64,000 bases of DNA from Lycorma delicatula (GCF_047948215.1 NC_134458.1:133365571-133429570), one strand, 5' to 3'; shown: positions 36,546-48,165, counted from the first letter of the stretch. Numbers and translations are program-made. Notes: generated by a model from the letters alone, not told the origin.

Positions 36546-37035
36546 GAATCTGAAGAAAATAAAATTGAAGAACAAAAGAAAAGAGTCGTATGAAATATTT
36601 ATTAAAATCAGTCTTTATACAATAATCCACATACGTTATACAAAAATTAATCTAAATATTACATTTTGTTATTCGCCACACTTAAACTGAATAGTTATGT
36701 AAAACGTTCAAACAAATACATACAAATATTAGTGCCGATTAAATGATGTTGAAAGCCATTTAATAATACACAAGTCTGTAAATTGTTAGGTGAATCTTTA
36801 ATTTCTCTGCCAATATAGTAGCTTTGCCCTTTTTCCGTTATGATAGCTATAGCTGCATTATATTCCAGATAGATCAGAGTAGGTTGTGTGACCAGTTAAA
36901 TAATTTTTGGACAAAAAACAAAAATTGCGAACCGACAGCAAATAAAATTTAAACAGCTGTGGACAGGACTCCATTTGTAAACCTTCCATCTGGAAACTTC
37001 TGCGCAACCCATGCAAGCACTATCATAGTTTATTT
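36546..37035. other. AT-rich sequence, nothing recognised
   Basis: No gene or repeat identified. Confidence 0.5.
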
Positions 37036-37870
37036 TTAGTTCAAATCTATCTGAAATCTTTCAAGACCACAGGATTTTATATTTATTCTGATTAAATTAA
37101 CAATTCTCATGCGTAATATAGGAAGCGTAATGTAGAGCATAAAGAAAAGAGAAGTTATTAGAATTTTCAGCGTGTTACAACTAATACAAAACCAACTTGA
37201 TACACGGAAAGCTACCAAAAACATTGCGTATCGAACAGAGTATCCACCACGACGAAGAACATTTTCAGCAAATTATTTAATTGATTGTAAATCGATTTTA
37301 TTTTTTATGTTTTTATTTGTTAATTTTTTTAATATTTGATTTTTGTGTTTTGTAATATTGAAATTTTTTTTCGTTTAATTCCTAGTTAAAACTGTCACAT
37401 TTTAGTATATTCTGTATTTAATAAACTACGAAATATTTACATATTTAGTTTCTGTGTACTTATTCATATCAATTTATTCTCTATAAATCGTTTAAAACTT
37501 TTAACTGTTTATCACCCATTTAACAAAGTTATTCTACACCAAACATAAAATAGTGCTTTTTAACTTTAATTTTTTTGTCTTTTACTCCAGATTTCTCGAA
37601 AACTATTAAAAATACAGTCCTGGACCTATTTTTTTTCTTTTTTTTAATTTTCCAGATCAGATTTCATATAAAACCACTAAAAACTTATCTCTTAATTTCG
37701 TTCTCAAAAATTACTATGTGGCTTAATTTTACCGATGGCGCGAAATCAGGGCCAACTTTTTCACCAGCTGACAGTCGCTAACTAAGCGTTTCCGAACCTA
37801 TGTTTATATGAAATTTCTTCTTTATCTTTACCACTAGAACATGTGAAAAGTTGTTATATTCTTTGTGAAT
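37036..37870 (-). repeat. Foldback family G, copy 3 (core plus one arm)
   Basis: The right arm (about 37530-37870) ends TTCTTTGTGAAT, like copy 2. The core is homologous to 25530-26090, including a minus-strand hydrophobic frame in the same place (62 codons here). The opposite arm is not found upstream, so this copy is incomplete. Confidence 0.65.
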
Positions 37871-38562
37871 CCGACTATATTTTCTGAGCTAATGCTTATG
37901 ATTATCATATTAGATCTTTAAATACAAAATTTGAACCCATTAATCAAAATTATTTGTAATCAACCAAGACGATGTTCTACTAAAACATTATATAAACAGT
38001 TCAGGGCGTTTCACCATAATTTAATATTATCATCACTTATCTATAAAGAATATTACATTTTTGATTTTTTGATTTGTACAAGTTTTCGACTTAAACGACA
38101 AAACCAGCAATTTCCATATTCCTTAATATAAAAGAACATTATTCGAGAGACTTGGCTATGTTTCAGGCGCAAAATAAGTATAATATAAACATACGTTGAT
38201 AAAATATAACATAAATTTAAGAAAATTAGATTATCCAAATTTTAAAACATATTTACTATTACTTTGAATAATTTTGGTTGATTAATTAAACTGATATGGT
38301 CTTGAAGTTTCTGATTTTTTTGTAATTTATTTAATGATGATTATTTTACTGATGTATTGGTCATTTATTTGATACGTTTTTATTGAGATTTTATAAAGAA
38401 ATTCATTTGTATTTCTGAATCAGTTTTGTTATCTGGCTCTCGCTAACCAGTACAAGACGTCTTTGCTGTATGCTACTTACATTATATTTTCATTCTTTAA
38501 ACATTTTTGTAAAATAAATTATCTAGTATTACTGAATGAATAAATAAAAATATCTTACTCAC
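37871..38562. other. AT-rich sequence; intron if the next exon is real
   Basis: No gene or repeat identified. It lies immediately downstream (minus strand) of the donor at 38562. Confidence 0.4.
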
Positions 38563-38656
38563 CAATGCATTAGACGGTGCTGGTGCCTCAAAACGTTGCA
38601 CTGAAAGAACTTTAAGCCCGTTACTTGTTCCATCTTGATCCTGATCCTCCGCCATT
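38563..38656 (-). CDS. Candidate host exon carrying a start codon, unidentified protein
   Basis: On the minus strand a pyrimidine-rich TTTTTTATTCTTCAG acceptor precedes A-ATG, and the frame MAEDQDQDGTSNGLKVLSVQ then RFEAPAPSNAL runs 31 codons to a consensus donor TG|GTGAGTAAG. The exon would be 94 bases, in phase 0 at its donor. The start context (GA-ATGGCGG) is good, and the peptide is acidic, proline- and alanine-containing and unlike the AT-driven frames around it. The upstream exon would be 5' UTR. I do not recognise the protein; the N-terminus looks like a disordered leader of a cytosolic or nuclear protein. No next exon is visible in the window, so the following intron would be very long. 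Confidence 0.55.
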
Positions 38657-39269
38657 CTGAAGAATAAAAAATACGTAATAATCAATATTAATAATACCTT
38701 AATAGAAATGTATGTCTTTTTTAACATACTAAAAAAATTGAAAGATATGTGTCTCAAACATAATGATTGTTCGTCGACTCATACGTCATATCCGAAAATT
38801 CAACCACTCTCCATATTTATAAGACTTTCATATTTGACTTATTATGAAAATAGTGGAAGGGAGTGGTTTTTCTTTTTCTTTTTTGCTATGCCAATTATAC
38901 GACCTCCTCTTCAACACGCTAAGCCCACTAAAAAGCTGTGATACTCAGCCTTAATTTAACACAGGCTCATTTAACAACAGAGACTGGCTGTAGAATGAAT
39001 ACTACTCTCAGAGAAATACTTTGATTATTGTATCTTGTACTGTAGGTGCTTTATTTGCATCAGAGTCACGAGAACTACTATGGTAACGTATTATTTTACA
39101 ACAGTCAAATAATGCGTTTTACATTTTAAAAACAACGCTGATTGATGATTATAAAAATATAACTACATAATACTCGTATATAATTTAATTATCTACTTTT
39201 ACAACATGTGGCACTATTAACAACATCTGCCGATGGATGTGTGACAATGAATTTTCTATAGTGTGAAAA
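38657..39269. other. AT-rich sequence, nothing recognised
   Basis: No further exon or repeat identified. Confidence 0.45.
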
Positions 39270-40075
39270 ATGCCAAGTTGCCTGGGAAGTCAACTCGGAG
39301 TGCAGCGCGCGAGTTAAATCTTCCGCAATCTACCATTCACGATGTTTTGAAGAAACTATTAAAATTGCACCCTTATAAATTGCAAATATTGTACCATATT
39401 ACACCAGAAGATCACAATTATAGAAATCAATTTGTATGTTAAATTTGAAAAGATTGAAAGAATTGAAAATGATTATTGTTACATTAAAAACGTCATATTC
39501 TTAGACGAGGTTACATTTCAACTGTTTAGAAAATTGAACGCTCAGAACGTTCGAATATGGGAATCAGAGAATTCACGTTACATTTTACCGTATTATAGAT
39601 TGCCGAAAAACTAATGTTTGGTGCGCACTGCTTCACGATCGTGTGGTTGGAACTTTTTTATTTGCGGAAACCGCAGTTAACGGGAATGTCTATCTGGAAT
39701 TGTTAAAAGGATTTTGTTTACCTCAGCTTAAAGAGTTACAACCCGAAATCATATTCCAACAAGATGCAGCGCCGCAGAATTGGGTTTATTAGTGCGTAAA
39801 TCCTCAACAACACATTCCCAAATCACTGGATTGGACGTGGTAGACCGATCGCTAAGCCACCTTGATCACCGGATATAATTCCGTATGATTTTTTCTGTGG
39901 GGTTTTATCAAGGATAATGTACATAAAACTCCTGTAGTGAATATTGATGACTTTAGGAGAGGATTGTTAACGCATTCCAACTCACAGATGTGAATGTGTT
40001 ACAACGAACATGGCATGGAATTAATTACCGGTTGGATATTATGTGAATTACTAATGGTGCACACACTGAATGTCT
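39270..40075 (+). pseudogene. IS630/Tc1/mariner-superfamily transposase relic 1
   Basis: Starts inside the helix-turn-helix: KLPGKSTRSAARELNLPQST then IHDVLKKLLKLHPYKLQIL. The DDE domain follows with VIFLDEVTF (first Asp at 39504), VRIWESENS, then after a +1 shift NVWCALLHDRVVGTFLFAE and IIFQQDAAPQNW (second Asp at 39763). A further shift gives NHWIGRGRPIAKPP, a stop, then SPDIIPYDFF (third Asp at 39872). The stop replaces an expected arginine, as CGA to TGA. The C-terminal YRLDI..TNGAHTE motif is present near 40040-40070. The catalytic triad is readable, but there are at least three frameshifts, several stops and no N-terminal region, so it is inactive. Two other relics of the same type are at 57.1 and 61.9 kb. 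Confidence 0.85.
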
Positions 40076-40311
40076 TGGATTACAAGTAAAAAAACTTTCA
40101 GTTTTAACGTTACTAAATTCATATAGCCTTTTTTTTTATCTTAATAAATAAATTATTTCCTCGATATCAAATTTGTTCAGATAATTCTCGGATACCCGAT
40201 ATTTTTTTGATGACTTAAAGCAATGAAGTTCTTAACTTATGTGTGTATTTATTTTTGTTTTGTATTATCCAACAAGCCTTACCGAATCAAATTTTATTTT
40301 ATTGGTTTGAT
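40076..40311. other. Short AT-rich spacer
   Basis: Nothing recognised between the transposase relic and element B6. Confidence 0.5.
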
Positions 40312-40925
40312 TTTTACTTCCTTGTACGAAGTAAAGGAAGTATTGTGATCGCGAAAAATTTCAGTTTTCAGATTTCAACGAAAATATCGATTTTCGTGAC
40401 GTCTGTACGTATGTATCTCGCAAACTCAAAACCGATTAGCCGTAGGATGTTGAAATGTTTTATTTAGGACTGTTCTAACAACTATTTGTGTAGCTCTCCT
40501 TTTGATTGTAATCGAACTGGACCAAAAGCGTCCAAAAAAGGTCCAAAATCCAAATAATTTGGATTTTGGACTTTTTCTTAACTGTAGTAATAAGCCCTCA
40601 TTGAGAGCTTTTCAACGTACACGTATATCGTACGTGGTACTTATTTTCATTTGTTCTAGAGTTATAGCCAAATAAGATTTTAATTAATGAAATATTTTGA
40701 TCTGACAAGGGAAAGGCACATCGGTAAATATATTGATTTATTAACAATTATTAACCACTGATTTAAAAAAAAATACAATAAATAATAATCCAATAACAAT
40801 AAAAAAATTAATTAAAAAAATATCAGAAGTTATTAATGAAATAAAATTTTATGTACTTTACATTTAAAAAACAAATGTGTATATGTAATTTAATAGGAGT
40901 ACAAGGAAGTCCGTAGTGGCCAGAT
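40312..40925 (+). mobile_element. Element B, copy 6 (Helentron-like, non-autonomous)
   Basis: The left end TTTTTACTTCCTTGTACG (terminal repeat 40316-40328) folds locally with GTAAAGGAAGT. The body has a 31-base perfect hairpin at 40541-40571 centred on TCCAAATAATTTGGA. The right end carries AGTACAAGGAAGT at 40898-40910 (inverse of the left repeat, one mismatch), then a decayed terminal stem. Length is about 614 bases, shorter than the 60.2 kb copy. Non-coding. Confidence 0.75.
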
Positions 40926-41035
40926 TAATTTTTTAATTTTGTAAAGGGTATTTTTCTAGGGTATTAAATTCTTTTTATATAACTTAATGATTAATAAAAT
41001 TTACTTATAATTCCGAATAAACTTTTATTTATTTA
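40926..41035. other. Short AT-rich spacer
   Basis: Nothing recognised. Confidence 0.4.
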
Positions 41036-42062
41036 CTAGCCGGTCAGGCGGAGGAGCCTCCTGGATTCCGCTGTGTTCGTTATACTAATGATTGTGAGAA
41101 TAATACTGATAAATAACAATTAAAGCCTGGAAAGCTCTCATTTTTTCAACGTTTCTATGACCTTGACGTAGAAGCTCTCGAATGCTCCTGCTGTAAACAA
41201 AGATACAGCTTGAATCTGGGCATAGCGCTCTCGGACAGCAGCTAAACAAGAACCACGCACTTCAATTTTTTCAGAGAACCGAGATACTCTCAATGTTTTA
41301 GCAGACTTTGAATAATAAGAGAGATTATTTCTCTTTCTTTAAGGTATATTTTTATTAATTTTTGACAACCCAAAATTGAAAATCAAATTATAAAAATAAA
41401 AAATAATTAAAATTTTTTTTTAACCACCTTACCAGCAAAAAAATATGTATTTTCCCATGACATATTTTTTTTATTTTTCACCATTTTTGAGTATACTGTT
41501 GACACTCAAACAGTTATGACTGTATTCTCATTTTAATTTTTGACTTATAATATTTTTAATCTCCTGATGATGGCTTGAAAAACCCCGAAATATCTTGAAA
41601 AAATACATCTTTTCTTGCTGGTAAGGTGGTTAAAAAAATTGTTTAACAATTTTTTATTATTAAAATATATCAGCGGAAACCATGTTTAAGAAATTTAAAT
41701 AATAAAAAACCCATAAAAGTTTGCTAATGTGCTAATTTAAGCTAATTACAATAATAAATTATAAAATATTTTAAATATTGAATATTTTACAGATTAGATT
41801 AGATGATTAGTATGTAGATCTACACTCGGAGATCTTTTTTCTGTTACCATGGTAACAGAAATATAACAAAGAAAAAGGATTAACTTTATTTTTAATTAAT
41901 ATCTTTAATATATTAACCCGCATTAGGAAATTCATTATAATTCTACTCATAGGAGATAATGACCAAGTCTGTAAGGTAAAAGTCTGTAAAGTTTTATTAA
42001 AATCTGTCCAGTAGTTTTTGCGTGATACGCGCACAGGGACAACCCTAGTTATCACTTAATTA
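41036..42062 (+). repeat. Repeat family H, copy 2, with an inserted inverted-repeat element
   Basis: Begins CTAGCCGGTCAGGCGGAGG and shares order and landmarks with copy 1 (TTGTGAGAATAATACTGAT, AAAGGATTAA, TTTTTGCGTGATACGCGCAC). It is longer because of the element at 41411-41640 and extra sequence beside it. Confidence 0.55.
41411..41640. mobile_element. Small inverted-repeat element (about 230 bases)
   Basis: Inverted arms of about 44 bases at 41411-41454 and 41597-41640 share TTTAACCACCTTACCAGCAA. The interior holds CTGATGATGGCTTGAAAAAC followed by CCCGAAA, resembling the minimal hammerhead core reported in Penelope-like elements. It is either a MITE or a remnant of a Penelope-type terminal repeat. 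Confidence 0.65.
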
Positions 42063-42093
42063 TATGTATAGATTATTTTTTTTTCTTTTTATA

Positions 42094-42098
<5 letters not shown>

Positions 42099-42134
<36 letters not shown>
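42099..42134. repeat. (TA)n microsatellite abutting a Helitron 5' end
   Basis: TA run that ends exactly where the Helitron TC terminus begins. Confidence 0.95.
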
Positions 42135-42139
<5 letters not shown>

Positions 42140-42714
42140 TATGTATAAGAGAATGTCCTGACTGATTCATTGACTCATAATCAACGTACAACCAAAACTA
42201 TTATGGATAGAGACTTGAAATTTTCAGGGTACAATCGTATCTTTAAGTAGGCATGCACTAAGAAACGATTTTGCGAAATTTTTATTTTAAGGGGTTCAAA
42301 TCGATAAAAAACTAAATTTCGTGTTAACAGCGCTAACTGTTGGACGTAAAAGCAACATACGCTATACTAAATATTTTACGATTCCATTACTATGTTTCTG
42401 ATATGTCTGTCCGCTATAGACTAAAAAACTACTGGACCGATTTACGCGCGGGGAATAAGGGAGAAAGGGAAAAATCGAAAAAGGTAAAAGGGAAAATGGG
42501 GAAAAGAAAAAGGGAAAAATGGTAAAAGTGGAAAGAGGAAAGAGGAAGGGGGAATGGCAAATGGGAAATGGGGGAAGATGAAGGGGAAAGGGAATTAATG
42601 GAAAGAGAAACGGGAGAAAACGGGAAGGGAGAGCGAAGTGAGCCATGACCTTCTGATCGTAACGGGAAGCGCAAGTAACCATAGAGCACGGGCGAAGCCG
42701 CGATGGGGTGCTAG
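42135..42714 (+). mobile_element. Non-autonomous Helitron
   Basis: The 5' end is TC followed by TTATGTATAAGAGAATGTCC and TGACTGATTCATTGACTCAT, the familiar insect Helitron opening. Inside come GACTTGAAATTTTCAGGGTA, GTGTTAACAGCGCTAACTG, CTACTGGACCGATTTACGCG and a long A/G-rich low-complexity filler at 42460-42630. The 3' end has GGGCGAAGCCGCG (short hairpin), then CTAG at 42711-42714. There is no Rep-helicase coding region. The 3' flank is A rather than the expected T. Confidence 0.75.
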
Positions 42715-43065
42715 ATTTGGGATTGTTATAAATTTTTTGTTTATCTTTATCGGACTTTTATATTGAACTATTTTAATTCATTCATAAAATGGATTGGTCT
42801 ATCAAATATTGTTCAATTTTCTTATCTACCTTTTTTCGTTTTCCTTTGTTTAAGTTTTGGGCAAAAATTCATTGTTTATCGTATATTCCTTCGGTATTTT
42901 TCATAAAAATTTTTATTATCGTTTTATCAGGATTTAATGAAAATTTAAACATAATATTGGTGATTAAATATTTTTTATTTATAAAAAAATAAGTTTGCTA
43001 TTAAAAAAGCACTGCGAGTGAAGCTGCATCTATATTGTGGGCGAAGTCGCGACGGGGTATGCTAA
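42715..43065 (+). mobile_element. Second Helitron 3' end
   Basis: AT-rich sequence ending GGGCGAAGTCGCGACGGGG..GCTAA. GCGA-AG-TCGC is a perfect hairpin and CTAA at 43062-43065 matches the CTRR terminus. No matching 5' end is found between this and the upstream Helitron, so it is a fragment or an alternative terminus of it. Confidence 0.6.
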
Positions 43066-44351
43066 AATATATATGTGTGTTTTTTTTAGGTCAGTATTTC
43101 AAATACAAGCATTATTTTTATAGTACATATTATAATACACACGAAATTGTTTCTAATAAATTGTCACACACTATTATTACTGTTTCATCATTTTTTTCCA
43201 AACTAAACTTTTTAATATTAAATAAGTGACAGTAATTTAACTCGCAAAGTATTTTACTCAAATGAAAACACTTACTTAAAAAAAAGAATAAGAAATTTTT
43301 TAATGGATCTTTTAGAAACGTATTTTCGAATACCAACCAGCAACTCTTTTGTTTTGATTGTTTTTTTTTTTTTTATTTTAAGTTATTTTATTTTGTTTCT
43401 GTTTTAGTTGTTTGTCTTTACAGTTGTATTGCATGGCGGAATCTTTGCTTTTATCAACTTGCTATAAAGCTAATCACAATATAAATTAGTTGTTCATTAC
43501 CTCCCTGCTTGTCGGAAATAACATTGTAAGACATTATTTCTGAAACAAATGGCAATTTACTTTTTACAGCGTTTTATTCTTTTAAAGCACGACGACAATT
43601 CTATTTTTCTCTCGCTTCTTCTTGCATTTTATCGGCCGCACACGGCTCTTGTAAGCCTTCAAAGAAGTTAAATCTGGATTGAATTGGTCGGTGATTATTT
43701 ATTTCTTTGTTATAAACAGAACGTTAACAGAGTAGCTACATTCTCTTGAAAGAATTAATATTTTAATTTAAAATATTTGGTTTATATTTTATTACGAGTA
43801 TTTTATCACAGTATTAATCATTTTCATAATTTTATATTGCAACAGAACACAAATGAAGAGTTAATGGATTATATTACATAAAGGGCAAACACAGCTAATA
43901 GATTTTTATTTTATTTATTCGCTAATACAAATATGTCTACGTTAATTGTAATTACTACATGATACCAAATAACCGTAAATGTTGTAGACGACTTATCGTG
44001 AATCGTACAAAATTTCAAACAATGACATTGCTATTTTTAAGAATACCATGTCCTATGCCAGCCAGACTTACTAGATAAAATTAGGAATGAAATGATTTAA
44101 AGTTGCCGTCTTCACAGAAATGAATTTACTTTTTCCTATCAGCATGTCAAGTTCACCGAAATGTATATGATAATCAGCTCTAGAAGCGACACCTTCATTC
44201 CATTCAACACAGGGACTGGCCGTGTATTGAATGATTAATATCAGAAAAAGCAACTTTTGTGTGCTTTTTTATCTAACAAGCTTTACATGCGTCGCAACCA
44301 TAACAAAGACTGTGGACGATAGAATAGAGCAGCAAATTTATATATAGAATG
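43066..44351. other. AT-rich sequence, nothing recognised
   Basis: No gene or shared repeat identified. Confidence 0.5.
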
Positions 44352-44690
44352 ATCACGAAGAATGTAAAAAACTTTCAGGACATGTTCTACTGGTGAAAAT
44401 AATGAAGAAATTTTATATAAAAAAAGATTCGCAAACGCTTCGTTAGCGAGTGTCGGCTGCGAAAGATTTCGCCTTGATTTCTGTGCCTTCCGTAAAATTT
44501 AAGTCGGACTTTAAATTATTATTTGTCCTTATTTTTTGTGGACTTTATTCATACCATTCTACTCATTTTAAAACTTTTATGTGCTTATTACCCAATTAAC
44601 AAATTTATTTAACGCCAAAAATAAAGAAATAATGTATTTTCGACTCCTTTTGTATTTTACGTCTAGACTTCTCGAAAACTATTAAAAAAA
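44352..44690 (+). repeat. Foldback family G, copy 4 (rearranged)
   Basis: Starts ATCACGAAGAATGTAAAAAAC and contains AACGCTTCGTTAGCGAGTGT and CTGATTTCTGTGCCTTCCG. It then jumps to core and opposite-arm landmarks (GTGGACTTTATTCATACCAT, AGACTTCTCGAAAACTATTA), as if the core had been deleted or inverted. Confidence 0.6.
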
Positions 44691-46789
44691 AAAAAAGCGT
44701 GTATGTACTTATGTACGCAAGTAAGAAGTTATACTTCTTTGGCGTGAATAAAAAAATGATTTTTTTACGCATTCGAAACAAATTCGATTTGAGTCAAACG
44801 ATGACATCAAATACCATGAATAAAGATTTGAATAAATAACACGTTCGTTTTGGGCATCTTGAAAACTAAAAAAAAATTAAAATTACACGTTAGAATCTTT
44901 CAAATGAAGGCAGTTAAAAAAATATAAATATATATATATATATATTTATACATAAATTTTGCAAAAAATAATATTAAATCGGACGATTCAATAAAAAAAA
45001 AACAAATTTAAATATGCTTTATTTATTATTTAAATTTCTTGATTCAACATTCATAATATTTATTTTCCTTCAATTATATTCATTAAAATTAATTTTGTAA
45101 ATTGATGAATTAACTCAACATATAATAATAAAATAAATTTCCTTATTTATATATGAGCAACCTTGCAAATAGTACAAGTGGATAACTTGGATAATTTCAG
45201 ACCGAAAAGAAAATAATAATCATAATAATAAAAAAAACTCTCACTAAAAACTAACTTCATGGCGCGTTACATCAGCGCGCGCAACTTCCGTAACTTGCTG
45301 AAAATACACTGTGATCAGTTTCTCCTGACGCGACAAAAGAAGAATAACTTCAATATAATTGTGGGATTTATTTTTTTCAATTTTTCAGGTTAGATTTCGT
45401 ATACTAGATTCGTTAGATTTCATAACTACTAAATTCAAAAAAATTCTGAAATTTATTCCAATTAAACAACACAAATTAAAATGTATTCTTATAATATGTA
45501 TATTGTGTTAAATTTAAAAATTATTATGTTGAATTCTTATTTATTTCTGTAGAAAATAGAGTACCGCAGAACTAAAATGTACTATGCATTAAAAACACGA
45601 ATCTGATTGATAAATAAATCCCGCTGAATTTTTATCTGAACGAAGAACGGGTATTTATCTTATACTATATTTTATTAAACAATTCTCCGGGGGGGTGAAG
45701 GATTCAGAGGACATACATAAAGCGTGACCTGATCGGCTAATATATATCGTTTCATACTGTAAACCAGTTTATGTGTCCTCAGTCCCAGCCAGGAAGCAAT
45801 ATACTCATATATAAAACGCCACAGAAAAATGATATTATTTGGTAAGACATATATCATTCGATCTGAATAGATAATAAAACAAAAAATAGTAAGTAGATAA
45901 ACATATAAAATATTATTAGAATTAAATTTATTATGTAATATTTCGGCTTAATTTTTTAACTTATTTTTTTTTCATATAATAAACTTTTTTTTAAAAACTA
46001 ACTTCAAGAAATTTGTATTCAAAATTAAAATCAAATAATTATAAGCTCGGTAGTAACACTTAACTTGTAATCGACTTCAAAAAATTGAAATTTAAAGAAC
46101 TGATAGTATTGGTTTCATTGATGAAAAAAATATATATATATCATAATACACTTTGTACAGACCATGAAAGATTTTCAATACAACAATCTTCCACTTAAAT
46201 TATCTGAAACAAACTTGTTGTGGGATCATAAAAGTAATTTTCTTCAATAATAAAAAAAATCATCGTAATATTTATATTTATTTGAGTGTTTAAATACATA
46301 AAACTTGACTGTAAATTGTCTTATCTTTAAAAGTTGTTACAAAATCGACAAGTGGAATCAAAGATTGATAAATGTATACAAATCACAATGAAAACCACAT
46401 TTCTTAAAATTAGGCATATTAACTTACTATCTAAAAGAGACAAAACCTTTTGATTAATAAAATCATATTCATAATTTTATTCGCGCGCAGACACACGTGC
46501 GCGCGCATATTTATGTAGTTTCGGAAATGTAACTTAATTTATAAATACAGAAGCGCGTTAAATAAAGATATCAAGAAGAAGATATCAACAAGAAATTTAA
46601 TTTATGACAAACGAAGAGGGAAATAGTAGAAGCTGGTCCAAGATATTTTAAATAAATCAAACATTCCGGAATTTTTTTTAATGTATTTATGTACGGTTTA
46701 TATAAGCCCTTTTTGTATAAGCCTTTTTTAACCTTACATAAGCCTTTTTTTAACTTTCTTAAGGTAAGTGCCAGCAAATTTTCTATCTT
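44691..46789. other. AT-rich sequence with a short tandem repeat
   Basis: Three imperfect ATAAGCCTTTTT units at 46697-46755. Small TA tract at 44930-44944. No gene recognised. Confidence 0.5.
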
Positions 46790-47110
46790 TTATCTTCTTC
46801 ATCCATCCTTCTATATCACTGTAATGACCTTCCTGTAATCTCAGTTAAAATGGCTATTCTTTTCTCCTCTTTCCTTATATCTCTCCTTCAATCATCCTTT
46901 ATCTGAATATTTTTTTCTTGAATACATGCCAAATCCATGCAATTTCCTTCTATTTATTAATATCATCAAATATTTTTCCCCTCTCTTCTTTTAATAATTT
47001 TTGCTTCTCGCTAAACCACTTATTTCCTTACATTTCAAAGCGTAATAATTTTTTTCTTCAATCTGACAATCCGTTTGTCTTCTCTTAATAAAAATAAACT
47101 CTAAAAAAAA
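46790..47110 (-). pseudogene. Possible reverse-transcriptase C-terminal relic
   Basis: The minus strand can be read as KWFSEKQKLLKEERGKI, then KEIAWIWHVFKKKIFR and RMIEGEI-GKRRK. This parallels the W-GH-R--L---IEG-I-GKRGRG order of the other reverse-transcriptase tails in this window. It is heavily decayed and could be coincidental. Confidence 0.35.
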
Positions 47111-47426
47111 AATTGATGTAGCTCTTCCTCAAGTTTATCGGTATTAATAATTTCTTAAACTTATTTCGAAAAGTATTTTGATTTACCATTGTAAAATGCT
47201 ATTTTTTGTTTCCTCTATAAAACTTATATTAAGATTACTAAGTATATTATACAGAATACTATTAATATTTGCACCAAAGTTCCTTTTTACCTAAACAGGT
47301 ATATTACAATTATAAAATAAAATCTTACACTGATTTACTTATTTTTCAATGTAATAAAGTAGGATTTTTTATCTATTACATTTTTATAAAAAAAAAATTA
47401 TTTTTAATACATTTTTCTAATAAAAA

Positions 47427-48165
47427 AAAAGTTGACAGCAAATTTTTATACGTTCCTGGCACTGGTTTATTTACTCTTATGTAATTAAAAAATAATAGTA
47501 CATGAAAAAAGTTTAAAAAATTCCAAAAATCGGTATTTTTAAGCTTAATAGTTAAGATATTTTTAAACTTTAAATTAATAGTTTTTAATATAAACGGTGG
47601 TAAAAAAAATTAATATTAAAATTATTTCCCCACCAACTTTGATAATGCCTTCAAAGTATTTTGTTTTGGACCACTTGCACTACTGCAGTGCTTAGGAAAT
47701 CGTGAAAAAATTGGTTAAAAATTATGCAAAAAAGATAGCCTTTACGATTTTTGGGAAGTGGTAAAATATTTGGGGAATTTAGGAGGAAAATATATTTTTA
47801 AATAATAAGATAAACATGTATTCATGTGTTAAGCTTAATACAAAGTGGTTATATTTGCAAAATTTTGAGAAAACTGACCACAAAGAAACTATTTCTACCG
47901 CACTCCCTGGAGATAAGTCCAAACTTTTACCATCAAATTGCCCCATATACTCGAGAATCAATACCATATTTCAACAAAATCGGTTTATCCAGTGAAAATT
48001 TATTAAACTTCAAACACCCTACGTACGCAGGAAGTGACTCCTTTTTTTGTTTTGTTCCTGGTTGATGAAAAATCGATAAATACAAAAAAATACTCCATTT
48101 TTTGACTGATCACCATAGTTTTCTTCTTGCAGCTTAGTTCTAGAGCTATAATACCAGGAAAGTAA
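47427..48165 (-). mobile_element. Element E, copy 3 (Helentron-like)
   Basis: Right end near 47431 with degraded stem and TACGTTCCTGGCA (47449-47461). The left end has the inverse TACCAGGAAAGTA at 48152-48164 next to TAGTTCTAGAGCTATA. The body has the family poly-C and TTCAACAAAATCGGTTTATC landmarks. Confidence 0.7.
47565..47626 (+). repeat. 60-base direct duplication, unit 1
   Basis: AACTTTAAATTAATAG followed by TTTTTAATATAAACGGTGG and more. An almost identical unit (one indel) is at 48561-48619. This unit lies inside element E3; the other lies outside it. Confidence 0.9.

Noticed and set aside
42362..42689. Phe/Pro/Ser-rich minus-strand ORFs
   Set aside because: Translation of the A/G-rich filler inside the Helitron.
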